A model generated the notes under the pieces. The model ran no database searches. It saw nothing but the letters and a program-made list of their open reading frames with translations, and was not told the origin of the DNA. From NCBI GenBank assembly GCA_937927525.1, contig CALBDR010000183.1:1-7176 (forward strand): DNA of 7,176 nt. Reading direction: 5' to 3'. Every line of letters starts with the position of its first letter. The first letter of the stretch is position 1. Positions 1 to 5,319 of the stretch are shown piece after piece. The DNA comes from an uncultured Candidatus Melainabacteria bacterium. Lineage in GTDB: Bacteria > Cyanobacteriota > Vampirovibrionia > LMEP-6097. Position numbers and translations under genes: made by a program.

Positions 1-156
1 TAGGTCTATAAGTGCATTTTGCTTCTCATTCTTTATCAGATATTCAATAAAGGACTGGGGGGAAAGCCAACCAATTTCAGTCTTTAGTTCTGGTTCTCCA
101 GGAGTGAGTCTTGCTAGGTACTCTTTATTATCTATTTTTATAGAATAATAAATCAT
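1..156 (-). CDS. Unknown protein, N-terminal 52 residues (partial)
   Basis: An open minus-strand frame starts at the ATG complementary to 154-156 and stays open to the window edge, so only the N-terminal 52 residues are visible. The protein begins MIYYSIKIDNKEYLARLTPG and is a mix of charged and aromatic residues, with no signal peptide or membrane segment. I recognise no family. It is divergent from the WYL_2-like gene, with under 60 bases between the two start codons. A weak late-promoter-like AATAAGTA lies on the minus strand at 162-169, 13 bases before the ATG. The N-terminus lacks the LLxEAY-type motif of the plus-strand genes. The start and strand are fairly secure because the frame is open throughout, but function cannot be assigned. 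Confidence 0.6.
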   Translation of the reverse strand, partial: MIYYSIKIDNKEYLARLTPGEPELKTEIGWLSPQSFIEYLIKNEKQNALIDL

Positions 157-214
157 ATATATACTTATTTTTGTCGTAGACTTTTGACTACTTTAGGGGA
201 TGGTTTTAGGAGAT

Positions 215-469
215 ATGAATACTAAAGAAGAACTCACAAAATTGCTTAGGGAAGGCACAGTTAATGTTAAGTTTAAGAAGAAAGATAATACGATTAGGGA
301 AATGCTCTGCACTCTTTCATCTGACTATCTTCCTAAGTTGGATTTGGAAGTTAAAGAAAAGAAAGCGAAAAAGGTAAATGAAGATATCCTTCCTGTATGG
401 GATTTGGAGAAAGAGGCTTGGAGATCTTTTAGGCTTGATTCGATTGTTGATTACTATAAGGGTGTATGA
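215..469 (+). CDS. WYL_2 (DUF2693)-like small beta-barrel protein
   Basis: 84 residues. The pattern is an N-terminal helix (KEELTKLLREG), a beta-rich stretch VNVKFKKKDN, a charged linker, and a C-terminal block with ILPVWDLEKEAWRSFRLDSI. This agrees with my memory of WYL_2 (DUF2693), a Sm/SH3-like barrel family frequent in T4-like phages, whose signature is the closing VWD...W+SFR.DS segment. The family's biochemical role is not established; by resemblance to WYL domains it may bind nucleic acid or nucleotides. I chose the ATG at 215, which follows AGGAG with only 2 bases between; an in-frame ATG at 200 would add five residues and sits directly against GGGG. The stop overlaps the next ATG (ATGA at 466-469), implying translational coupling. 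L-R-E-G at residues 11-14 resembles the proposed cleavage site downstream but lies in the family's own helix. Confidence 0.78.
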   Translation: MNTKEELTKLLREGTVNVKFKKKDNTIREMLCTLSSDYLPKLDLEVKEKKAKKVNEDILPVWDLEKEAWRSFRLDSIVDYYKGV

Positions 470-816
470 AGACAGAAAAAGATCATCTCCTCAAGCTTCT
501 TAATGAAGTGTATACAAAGATCCAATTTGATGAGGATATCTTGAAAGAGGATGTACAGCAAAAAGAAGTTGATCTCCTTGCTACTATTGTTTCAATCATT
601 AAACGGAGACATAAAGCATATCAAGACAAACAGACTCTTGTAGGCAAATTTAAAAGCAAAATCACGAGCTGTATTAAAGACTTTAATAAAAATACACTTG
701 AACGTAGCGAACATAAAGCATCAGACAAACATCTTCCTATGTTTCTTAAAGTAGATGAGTTCCAGAAAGTTCTCCCAACAGATACGAACAACTATGTCAA
801 CCAGTACAAAAATTGA
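466..816 (+). CDS. Unknown Lys-rich protein with LLNEVY N-terminal motif
   Basis: 116 residues, very rich in Lys, Asp and Glu and mostly predicted helical, with no membrane segment. No family recognised. The N-terminus MKTEKDHLLKLLNEVYTKI has the pattern seen in other plus-strand proteins here: basic/polar start, Leu-Leu, then x-Glu-(small)-Tyr, with Glu at residue 14. If the phage uses a T4 gp21-like prohead protease, cleavage would fall after L-N-E and release a mature protein of about 102 residues. A basic internal protein would suit packaging with DNA, but that is inference. The gene starts inside the stop of the WYL_2-like gene (ATGA) and overlaps the next gene by 23 bases at 794-816. 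A weak AGGG lies a few bases before the start. Confidence 0.72.
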   Translation: MKTEKDHLLKLLNEVYTKIQFDEDILKEDVQQKEVDLLATIVSIIKRRHKAYQDKQTLVGKFKSKITSCIKDFNKNTLERSEHKASDKHLPMFLKVDEFQKVLPTDTNNYVNQYKN

Positions 817-952
817 AACTGTTATTGAAAGGCTTAATGAGCTAAGTCAAGAGGAGCTGATTCAGCTAATTGGCATTATTGAGTTAAAGCTTCTTAATGA
901 AGGTAAGGAGCTAAGTTCGGAAGATTACTTGACTGATTCTCAATCAATATAA
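794..952 (+). CDS. Small acidic helical protein, unknown
   Basis: 52 residues from the ATG at 794 (MSTSTKIETVIERLNELSQE). The body is one amphipathic, Leu/Ile/Glu-rich helical segment (IERLNELSQEELIQLIGIIE), followed by an acidic, Ser-rich tail. This looks like a helical oligomerisation or small adaptor protein, but I recognise no family. An upstream in-frame ATG at 755 would overlap the preceding gene by 62 bases; the 794 start leaves a 23-base overlap and is preferred. No Shine-Dalgarno sequence stands out, so translation may be coupled to the upstream gene. L-N-E occurs twice (residues 14-16 and 35-37), but not in the N-terminal context of the proposed targeting peptides, so I do not count it with that set. 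Its shortness keeps confidence moderate. Confidence 0.55.
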   Translation: MSTSTKIETVIERLNELSQEELIQLIGIIELKLLNEGKELSSEDYLTDSQSI

Positions 953-982
953 AAGATTCTTAATTTGAATAATTATATTGAT

Positions 983-1201
983 ATGAAAAAAGGTTATCTT
1001 AGAAATGTTGTTAACGAAAGTTACGTTACTCCTAAAAGTGCTCCTATTTTTGGAGGTCCTATGATCACATTACTTTATACTGCAGAAGACATTGAAGCTA
1101 TAGCTCAGGCAGTTGAAGCAGGAAAAGCTGATGAGGATATGATCAAACAACTCTACGGTATTGCTTCAGAAATGAAAGAGTATTACGAACAAAATAAATG
1201 A
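983..1201 (+). CDS. Small unknown protein with VVNESY N-terminal motif
   Basis: 72 residues starting at the ATG at 983; the longer frame back to 965 needs a TTG start and adds nothing conserved-looking. The N-terminus MKKGYLRNVVNESYVTP fits the shared pattern hydrophobic-x-Glu-(small)-Tyr, with Glu at residue 12 after a basic stretch. A beta-like PIFGGPMITLLYT segment follows, then an acidic helical C-terminal half (AEDIEAIAQAVEAGKADEDM). I do not recognise the family. The stop overlaps the next ATG (ATGA at 1198-1201), so it is probably coupled to the 277-residue gene. A candidate internal protein if the motif is a capsid-targeting peptide. Confidence 0.68.
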   Translation: MKKGYLRNVVNESYVTPKSAPIFGGPMITLLYTAEDIEAIAQAVEAGKADEDMIKQLYGIASEMKEYYEQNK

Positions 1202-2031
1202 AAAGCAAAGACCAACAACTGCTCGAAGAAGCTTATTTGAAAGTTCTTATCGAATATATTACAGACGATTGGTTTAAGCAAGGTTCATTTCAAACATACA
1301 AAAAACCAGCCATTGAACCTTATGAGATTGCTCAGAAAGATGGTACCTTACAAACTTTAGAAGGTCCTCAGCAGTATAAAGCTGGATTTTACATTATTAC
1401 TGGGCCTAAAGGAGAAAAATACTCAATGCCTCCTGAAAAGTTTGCAGAGCTAAAAGATGACAACAAAGATGGCACAGCTTCTCCTAAAAAGATTGTAAAG
1501 CTTGCAAAGCTTGCAGATTCTGATGGTAAAGTTAAAACGTCTTGGGGAGCTGAACTAGAGTATAAGTCTGGAGAAGATTATATTGTTAAGCATGGTCCAG
1601 GAGACTACGGAGTAATAAAGAAAGACATTTTTAAGGACACTTATGTTCCTGTTACAAATGTTCAAGAAAACTTTCAAGATGGGATCATGCAGGATGACAA
1701 AGGAGTAAAGAGATCTGTGCCGCTAGTTGTTAAGTTTGCTGAGCAAAACAAGGACAAGTACTTTCAGAAGAACTTCCCTATTTCAAAGCTAGAACATGAG
1801 CTAAAGTGGTGGGATGAACAGAACAAGGCTAATCCTGAATCTTCTAATGCCCGCATGATGAAGGCTGATACTTCATTCCCTCTTCTTGTTATTAAGAATC
1901 AAAGGTATGGTTTGTCTGTCTCTGATGGTCTTAATAGACTAAAGAAAGCAAAGGATGTTGAAGGCAAAGAGGCTGTGGATGTTTACATCGTACCTGAAGA
2001 AGACATCCCTGAAGAAACTATTGTAAAGTAA
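1198..2031 (+). CDS. Repeat-containing protein with ParB-like tail and LLEEAY motif
   Basis: 277 residues. The N-terminus MKSKDQQLLEEAYLKVL carries the shared motif, with Glu11 before Ala12-Tyr13. Residues about 47-84 and 108-147 look like two copies of a module of about 38 residues: both read roughly DG-x-(L/V)-x-T-xx-G, then YK-x-G, YI, GP, Tyr, and a final charged-x-F. The second copy includes PGDYGVIKKDIF, a string I associate with uncharacterised phage proteins. Residues 228-270 (PLLVIK, then SVSDGLNRLKKA, then VDVYIVPEEDI) resemble the ParB/sulfiredoxin-like fold, where D-G-x-x-R-L-x-x-A is typical; catalytic activity is not implied. The start overlaps the upstream stop (ATGA). The 3' end overlaps the convergent gene by 14 bases. 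No overall function can be assigned. Confidence 0.75.
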   Translation: MKSKDQQLLEEAYLKVLIEYITDDWFKQGSFQTYKKPAIEPYEIAQKDGTLQTLEGPQQYKAGFYIITGPKGEKYSMPPEKFAELKDDNKDGTASPKKIVKLAKLADSDGKVKTSWGAELEYKSGEDYIVKHGPGDYGVIKKDIFKDTYVPVTNVQENFQDGIMQDDKGVKRSVPLVVKFAEQNKDKYFQKNFPISKLEHELKWWDEQNKANPESSNARMMKADTSFPLLVIKNQRYGLSVSDGLNRLKKAKDVEGKEAVDVYIVPEEDIPEETIVK

Positions 2032-2509
2032 GACCATTCTCAATAAACTCTTTTACTTCTTTATCAATAATAGGCTTCCTATGGTGAACAATATCTACGA
2101 CTTCTTTGTAGATCTTAAAGGCTTGACGTTCAAAGAAGGCATTTGCTTCTTTGTATCCCATATGTTCGTACCAGCACTGGACTTGAGGGAACTGAGGAGA
2201 GCAATGGAAGATACACCCATTATGGAAGTTCCCTAACCAGCAGAGCATAAAGATTCCTCCTTTGATTCCTTTCTCTCTGCACATAAACTCCCAGGCAATT
2301 GCTCGTTCTTCTGAAGGCAAGTTTTTGTATCTATTGAGAGTTGTATCATATTTGCCATCAAGAAAGATAATTGATCTTCCTTTCTTAGTTACATACTCCT
2401 TGAGCTCTTTGACGTTCTCATCATCCATGTAAGCGTGACGAATGGTTGGCCACTTGACTTTCTCTTTACGGACTGCAAAGAAGGGGGAGCTCAGCTTCCT
2501 TCTATTCAT
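2018..2509 (-). CDS. Unknown basic, aromatic-rich protein
   Basis: 163 residues from the ATG at 2509 (MNRRKLSSPFFAVRKEKVKW). The frame can extend to a TTG at 2539, which would add ten residues; neither start has a clear Shine-Dalgarno, so the N-terminus is uncertain. The middle section is Cys-, Trp- and His-rich (FMCREKG, then CWLGNFHNGCIFHC, then VQCWYEHMGY), which could indicate metal binding or a compact enzyme core. The ends are Lys/Glu-rich. Not recognised. It is transcribed towards the 277-residue gene, overlapping its 3' end by 14 bases, and diverges from the 310-residue gene. It lacks the LLxEAY-type N-terminus, consistent with not being part of the proposed packaged set. Confidence 0.7.
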   Translation of the reverse strand: MNRRKLSSPFFAVRKEKVKWPTIRHAYMDDENVKELKEYVTKKGRSIIFLDGKYDTTLNRYKNLPSEERAIAWEFMCREKGIKGGIFMLCWLGNFHNGCIFHCSPQFPQVQCWYEHMGYKEANAFFERQAFKIYKEVVDIVHHRKPIIDKEVKEFIENGLTLQ

Positions 2510-2567
2510 TGAGACTTTTTTCACATTAGGAGCTTCCAAAAATTAAAAGGACAAGTCTAAGTATTTT

Positions 2568-2575
2568 ATTAAATA
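2568..2575 (+). promoter_or_regulatory. Late-promoter-like box before the 310-residue gene
   Basis: ATTAAATA matches 6 of 8 bases of the T4 late -10 box TATAAATA. Its first base is 15 bases before the ATG at 2583, the same spacing as the better boxes at 4152 and 5367. No Shine-Dalgarno separates box and start. On its own it would be weak in such AT-rich DNA; the shared spacing is the argument. Confidence 0.4.
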
Positions 2576-2582
2576 TATAATA

Positions 2583-3515
2583 ATGGTTAGCTTTAAACAG
2601 TTCTTCAAAGAGTCTCCTGATCAGGTTTATGGACCAAAGAAAAACAAACTTACTTGGTATAACAGAGATGCAATAGCTTTTGGTACTATTCATGGGATTA
2701 GAGACATTTCTCCTTTCTTTATTCGTTCATTAGCAAAAGAACTCTCTCACTATGATATGCTTGAAAACTTTTGTGATACACTACAAACTTGCTATTTACG
2801 TCTAGAGCTCAAGGCAGAAAGAGCTGGAAACGATGTTGATCTTGACGAACTTCAAGAATTAATTGAAACAAAATTGACCTTTCACAGAAGGTTTAAGATT
2901 GAACCAAAGGTTTGTAATAGAATTTCTCTTGAAGTAATTAAATCAAAAAAATATCTCCTAGAACTGCTACAAAATGGAACTTTGCTTGACACAATTGAGA
3001 ATGTAACTTGGGAAGATAGATCAGCAAAGAATGAACTTGAAGCTGATCTAACAAATGCTGTAAGAACTAAAATTTATAAAAATGCTGGAAGAGTATGGCC
3101 TTCTTCAAAGGTAATTTCTTTCTGGCTTACTGATGACCAGCTTACTCCTCAAATTCTTGATGAAACATTTAGCAACTTAAAGATATCCAACAAACAAAAC
3201 TATTTCATAGATGTTGTTAATTTAGAAGATATAGAAAAAGAAGAAACAAAAAATAAAGTCCTTCCTTCATACAAAGATTACAAAAAGAAATCTGCTCCTG
3301 TAAAAGTTTCTAAGGAACAAAGAAAAAGGGCTCAGGAGTTTATGGCAAAGCAGCATGGAGTTGCTGGAGCCCAAAAGGCTAAGTTTGAGACAGATAAAGA
3401 GCTTCCAGAAGTAGGAGCAAAGAAATATGCTGCTCAGATGCCTTTAGATGTTCGTCAGCAAGCTCAAACTTCGGAGTCTGCTGACTTATATACCTCTAGC
3501 TCAAAGATTGTATAA
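2583..3515 (+). CDS. Unknown 310-residue protein, possible capsid-targeted internal protein
   Basis: 310 residues, no family recognised. The N-terminus MVSFKQFFKESPDQVYG resembles in style the T4 internal protein IPIII start (MKTYQEFIAEA): a short basic/aromatic peptide ending in hydrophobic-x-Glu, here F-K-E at residues 8-10. This departs from strict (L/I)-x-E, so targeting is less sure than for the LLxEAY set. The N-terminal two thirds look globular and helical. The C-terminal third (from about residue 225) is Lys/Ala/Gln-rich and probably disordered, with KKKSAPVKVSKEQRKRAQEF as a basic patch that could contact DNA. The late-like box at 2568 and the lack of a ribosome site suggest a nearly leaderless late mRNA. 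A 10-bp inverted repeat begins within the stop codon. The last 52 bases overlap the 3' end of a minus-strand gene. Confidence 0.78.
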   Translation: MVSFKQFFKESPDQVYGPKKNKLTWYNRDAIAFGTIHGIRDISPFFIRSLAKELSHYDMLENFCDTLQTCYLRLELKAERAGNDVDLDELQELIETKLTFHRRFKIEPKVCNRISLEVIKSKKYLLELLQNGTLLDTIENVTWEDRSAKNELEADLTNAVRTKIYKNAGRVWPSSKVISFWLTDDQLTPQILDETFSNLKISNKQNYFIDVVNLEDIEKEETKNKVLPSYKDYKKKSAPVKVSKEQRKRAQEFMAKQHGVAGAQKAKFETDKELPEVGAKKYAAQMPLDVRQQAQTSESADLYTSSSKIV

Positions 3516-3685
3516 TTTAGAATTACGAGATGCATTCTAAATTGCGGATTGTGTTCGTGCTTATATAGGTCCAACGTTGTTTCAAAGTTAATGAAGGTCC
3601 AACCATCAGAAAAATGCCTAAGCTTGTGGAACAGTGTAAGAGCAAAGAAGTGACTTTTTGTAATTTTTGTGCAGCAAACAATCAT
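3464..3685 (-). CDS. Small unknown protein, third gene of minus-strand operon
   Basis: 73 residues from the ATG at 3685, which shares bases with the TGA of the upstream gene (ATGA on the minus strand). That coupling supports this start over the GTG four codons earlier. The sequence is aromatic- and His-rich (SHFFALTLFHKLRHFSDGW, then ETTLDLYKHEHNPQF, then HLVILNYTIFELEVY), alternating like beta strands in a compact soluble domain. I recognise no family. Its last 52 bases lie antisense to the end of the 310-residue plus-strand gene, so the two transcripts would overlap tail to tail; a 10-bp inverted repeat at 3514-3543 also falls within it. Overlap length is a mild argument against the call, while the operon layout and protein-like composition favour it. 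Confidence 0.6.
   Translation of the reverse strand: MIVCCTKITKSHFFALTLFHKLRHFSDGWTFINFETTLDLYKHEHNPQFRMHLVILNYTIFELEVYKSADSEV
3514..3543. repeat. Perfect 10-bp inverted repeat, possible transcript end
   Basis: AATTTAGAAT at 3514-3523 and ATTCTAAATT at 3534-3543 are exact reverse complements around a 10-base spacer. The left arm begins inside the stop codon of the 310-residue gene. The stem is AT-rich and lacks a U-tract, so it is not a classic intrinsic terminator; it could mark or protect the 3' end of that mRNA. It also lies inside the minus-strand gene. Confidence 0.4.
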
Positions 3686-3963
3686 ACCTTTTCCCACCGC
3701 TTACCGTTATAACCAACTTCTCTTTGGCCCCAAAACCCTTCTCCCTTTCCTCCTTTTGATTGTTCAAAAAGAAGCTTTTCGGTATCTTTAGCATTATCAG
3801 TATTTGGTATAGCAATCATTGCTGTGACGTTATCAAATGTAGCTCTAAAGATATCTGCTTCTTGTATATTATTCTTTACAATAATATCTCTAAACACAGG
3901 AATCTTCTGTTGGCTAAAGAAGATAGCGTATGTATTTTTAAAGGCTTCAGAGTGGATTGTCAT
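3682..3963 (-). CDS. Unknown protein, second gene of minus-strand operon
   Basis: 93 residues starting MTIHSEAFKNTYAIFFSQQK. The first two thirds alternate hydrophobic and polar residues (IPVFRDIIVKNN, then ADIFRATFDNVTAMIAIP) as a small alpha/beta domain would. The C-terminus is Gly/Lys/Trp-rich (SKGGKGEGFWGQREVG, then KRWEKV) and probably flexible. No family recognised and no catalytic motif evident. It overlaps the upstream 53-residue gene by 17 bases, and its TGA shares bases with the downstream ATG, so all three genes look translationally linked. Overlapping frames on the opposite strand read as Cys/Phe/Ile-rich low-quality protein and are judged shadows. Confidence 0.62.
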   Translation of the reverse strand: MTIHSEAFKNTYAIFFSQQKIPVFRDIIVKNNIQEADIFRATFDNVTAMIAIPNTDNAKDTEKLLFEQSKGGKGEGFWGQREVGYNGKRWEKV

Positions 3964-4108
3964 TGGCTACAATAAAATCATTAGGAACCCAAAGTTTTTG
4001 TACAATATCATCCCACGAATAACAGACATAAGTTTGTGTTTCATTTGTGTCTAAAATAGATTCTATGATAAAACGAGAATCGTCAGGAAATCTACAAACT
4101 TTTTTCAT
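3947..4108 (-). CDS. Short unknown protein, first gene of minus-strand operon
   Basis: 53 residues, shorter than usual automatic cutoffs. The frame starts at the ATG complementary to 4106-4108 (MKKVCRFPDDSRFIIES) and ends at the TGA complementary to 3947-3949. Composition is protein-like, with a beta-rich middle (TQTYVCYSWDDIVQKLWVP) and no membrane segment or signal peptide. It overlaps the next gene by 17 bases, and without it the operon would begin about 200 bases inside an otherwise unexplained stretch. It diverges from the 142-residue plus-strand gene, leaving 58 bases (4109-4166) for both promoters; I see no strong minus-strand promoter there. Function unknown. Confidence 0.55.
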   Translation of the reverse strand: MKKVCRFPDDSRFIIESILDTNETQTYVCYSWDDIVQKLWVPNDFIVANDNPL

Positions 4109-4151
4109 TTAATGTATCTTACATCTCAAAATAGATTATTCAACATTTTTT

Positions 4152-4159
4152 TATAAATA
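4152..4159 (+). promoter_or_regulatory. T4-type late promoter box, perfect match
   Basis: TATAAATA is an exact match to the T4 late -10 element, recognised in T4 by gp55-programmed RNA polymerase. It starts 15 bases before the ATG at 4167. If initiation occurs 6-7 bases after the box, as in T4, the 5' leader is only one or two bases. AAGGA lies between box and ATG but only 2 bases from the start, too close for a normal ribosome site. Confidence 0.7.
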
Positions 4160-4166
4160 AAGGAAT

Positions 4167-4595
4167 ATGATAAAAAGAAAAGATGATTTACTGTTGGCTG
4201 AAGCTTATCAAGCTGTTCAGGAAGATTTTAACAGCAAACGAATTGCAAACCAAATTTTAATCAAACTACAAAATAGGGGCTTTCAAAATGCGTTAGGTCC
4301 AATTGATTCTGGAGGTTTTTCTTCAGAAGATGGTAACAGTGTAGAGTTTTACTCTCATAAAGATGGAGAACATTTTCTTGTCTTAGCTTTTACACCTTCA
4401 ATGAAGTTTATAAAAGGAGCTTATGTCGAAGATCCATCTGGTCATGTTGCCAAATACATTAAGACTCTAAACAGCTTAGGAGGTGGAAATGTCAGTGATA
4501 TTATTCATGACATGAGACAATTAGTAGGTAAAGAAGATTATGGTCATGTTGAAGATATTGACAATCTTGAGCGTTTAATGGAGGTATTAAGCTAA
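4167..4595 (+). CDS. Unknown protein with LLAEAY N-terminal motif
   Basis: 142 residues. The N-terminus MIKRKDDLLLAEAYQAV is the clearest example of the shared motif: basic start, Leu run, L-A-E at residues 10-12, then Ala-Tyr. T4 gp21-type cleavage would occur after Glu12. The remainder has a helical segment (RIANQILIKLQNRGFQNALG), a beta-rich middle (SVEFYSHKDGEHFLVLAFTP) and a helical acidic C-terminus (IDNLERLMEVLS), like a small globular alpha/beta domain; no family recognised. It sits directly behind a perfect late promoter box and leads a three-gene plus-strand unit. Its TAA overlaps the next ATG (TAATG at 4593-4597), implying reinitiation or coupling. Confidence 0.78.
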   Translation: MIKRKDDLLLAEAYQAVQEDFNSKRIANQILIKLQNRGFQNALGPIDSGGFSSEDGNSVEFYSHKDGEHFLVLAFTPSMKFIKGAYVEDPSGHVAKYIKTLNSLGGGNVSDIIHDMRQLVGKEDYGHVEDIDNLERLMEVLS

Positions 4596-4807
4596 TGACA
4601 ACAAAATTCCAAGATACACTTAAATCTATTTCAGAAGCAATGGGTGAAGCTGAAACTCAGAAAGTTCAAATCACTCTTGAGCTAGATCCAAAAGCTGTTC
4701 GAACAATCGAACAAGCAGCTGAAGAAGAAATTAAACCCCTTCTCGAAAGAGAAATCAATGAAAACCTTTCAGCCTTTATCGAAATGATGGGTTACGACAA
4801 CTGGTAA
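4595..4807 (+). CDS. Small acidic helical protein with ISEA site
   Basis: 70 residues, strongly acidic, Glu/Ala-rich and almost entirely helical (KSISEAMGEAETQKV, then DPKAVRTIEQAAEEEIKPLL). I-S-E-A at residues 12-15 satisfies the (L/I)-x-E prohead-protease rule at the same distance from the N-terminus as the LLxEAY genes, and M-G-E-A follows at 16-19. The Tyr of the main motif is absent. GGAGG at 4580-4584, 10 bases before the ATG, is one of the few clear ribosome sites in the window. The start overlaps the preceding stop, and 5 bases separate its stop from the Cys-rich gene. It could be a head-core-like or inhibitor-type protein, but nothing in the sequence decides this. Confidence 0.68.
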   Translation: MTTKFQDTLKSISEAMGEAETQKVQITLELDPKAVRTIEQAAEEEIKPLLEREINENLSAFIEMMGYDNW

Positions 4808-4812
4808 AAATT

Positions 4813-5124
4813 ATGAGATTGAAAAAAAACGAACAAGAGTTACTTGCTGAAGCTTATGAAGCAGTAATGCAAAACCAAAAACTAAAAGAATCAACTCACA
4901 AATGTGAGTGTGGTTGTGATAAATGTGGTCCAGGCTGCGAATGCGACAAGGACTGCGAATGCAAAAAGAAAGATGTCAGAGAAGCAAAAGATCAAGACGG
5001 AGATGGCGATAACGATTTTGATGATGTTAAAATTGCTCGCATGGTAGCTTCTGGAATGTCAAAAGAAGAAGCTATTGCTAAAGTCAAAAAGACTTCCAAT
5101 AAAACATCTGAAGAAAAGGAATAA
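4813..5124 (+). CDS. Metallothionein-like Cys-rich protein with EF-hand-like loop and LLAEAY motif
   Basis: 103 residues in three visible parts. Residues 1-18 carry the shared N-terminal motif, with L-A-E at 11-13 followed by Ala-Tyr. Residues 31-50 contain eight cysteines in C-x-C, C-x-x-C and C-x-x-x-C spacings (positions 31, 33, 35, 38, 42, 44, 48, 50), typical of zinc, copper or cadmium binding as in metallothioneins. Residues 60-71 are Asp-rich (DQDGDGDNDFDD), matching the D-x-D-x-D calcium loop of EF-hand or dockerin proteins. A short helical, Lys-rich tail follows (VKIARMVASGMSKEEA). L-K-E at 24-26 is a second possible cleavage site just before the Cys region. Role inferred: binding or delivering metal ions, perhaps inside the head. 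Homology to true metallothioneins is unproven. A tRNA-Cys gene directly abuts the stop on the other strand. Confidence 0.75.
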   Translation: MRLKKNEQELLAEAYEAVMQNQKLKESTHKCECGCDKCGPGCECDKDCECKKKDVREAKDQDGDGDNDFDDVKIARMVASGMSKEEAIAKVKKTSNKTSEEKE

Positions 5125-5195
5125 GCACCAGGTCAGAATCGAACTGACTAATAAGGGTTTTGCAGACCCTTGCCTAACCATTTAGCTTCTGGTGC
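5124..5195 (-). tRNA. tRNA-Cys (anticodon GCA)
   Basis: A full cloverleaf reads on the minus strand. Acceptor arms are GCACCAG/CTGGTGC, the anticodon stem AGGGT/ACCCT encloses loop CTGCAAA (anticodon GCA), and the T stem is GTCAG/CTGAC around TTCGATT. The discriminator is U73, the expected Cys identity base. CCA is not encoded. The discriminator base is complementary to the last base of the preceding gene's TAA. Confidence 0.93.
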
Positions 5196-5207
5196 ATATT
5201 TTAAATA

Positions 5208-5298
5208 TGCTGGATGTGGGAATCGAACCCACGCTCGGCCCTCATCTAGGACACACGGATTATAAGTCCGTCGGTGCTTCCAGTTACACTAATCCAGC
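5208..5298 (-). tRNA. Class II (long variable arm) tRNA with anticodon UAU
   Basis: Minus-strand cloverleaf: acceptor GCTGGAT/ATCCAGC, D stem GTG/CAC with GG in the loop, anticodon stem ACGGA/TCCGT around loop CTTATAA, T stem GTGGG/CCCAC around TTCGATT. The anticodon is UAU, reading AUA, nominally Ile. A 22-base variable region folds as GTCCT/AGGGC around AGATG, so this is class II architecture, which in bacteria belongs to Leu, Ser and Tyr tRNAs, not Ile. A73 and G1-C72 are compatible with Leu charging. No CCA encoded. The amino acid actually carried is therefore uncertain. Confidence 0.88.
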
Positions 5299-5319
5299 TT
5301 GTAATTGACTTATACATAT

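Noticed and set aside
147..154. AATAAATC as a plus-strand late promoter for the WYL_2-like gene
   Set aside because: Only 6 of 8 matches, about 68 bases from the start and inside the first codons of the divergent gene; the spacing differs from the three accepted boxes.
755..793. Upstream ATG at 755 for the small helical protein
   Set aside because: It would overlap the preceding gene by 62 bases; the ATG at 794 leaves 23 and gives a cleaner helical protein.
3618..4054. Open frames on the plus strand (3760-3975, 3824-4054) and minus strand (3618-3815)
   Set aside because: They overlap the three-gene minus-strand operon in other frames, have Cys/Ile/Phe- or Lys-skewed composition and lack start signals.
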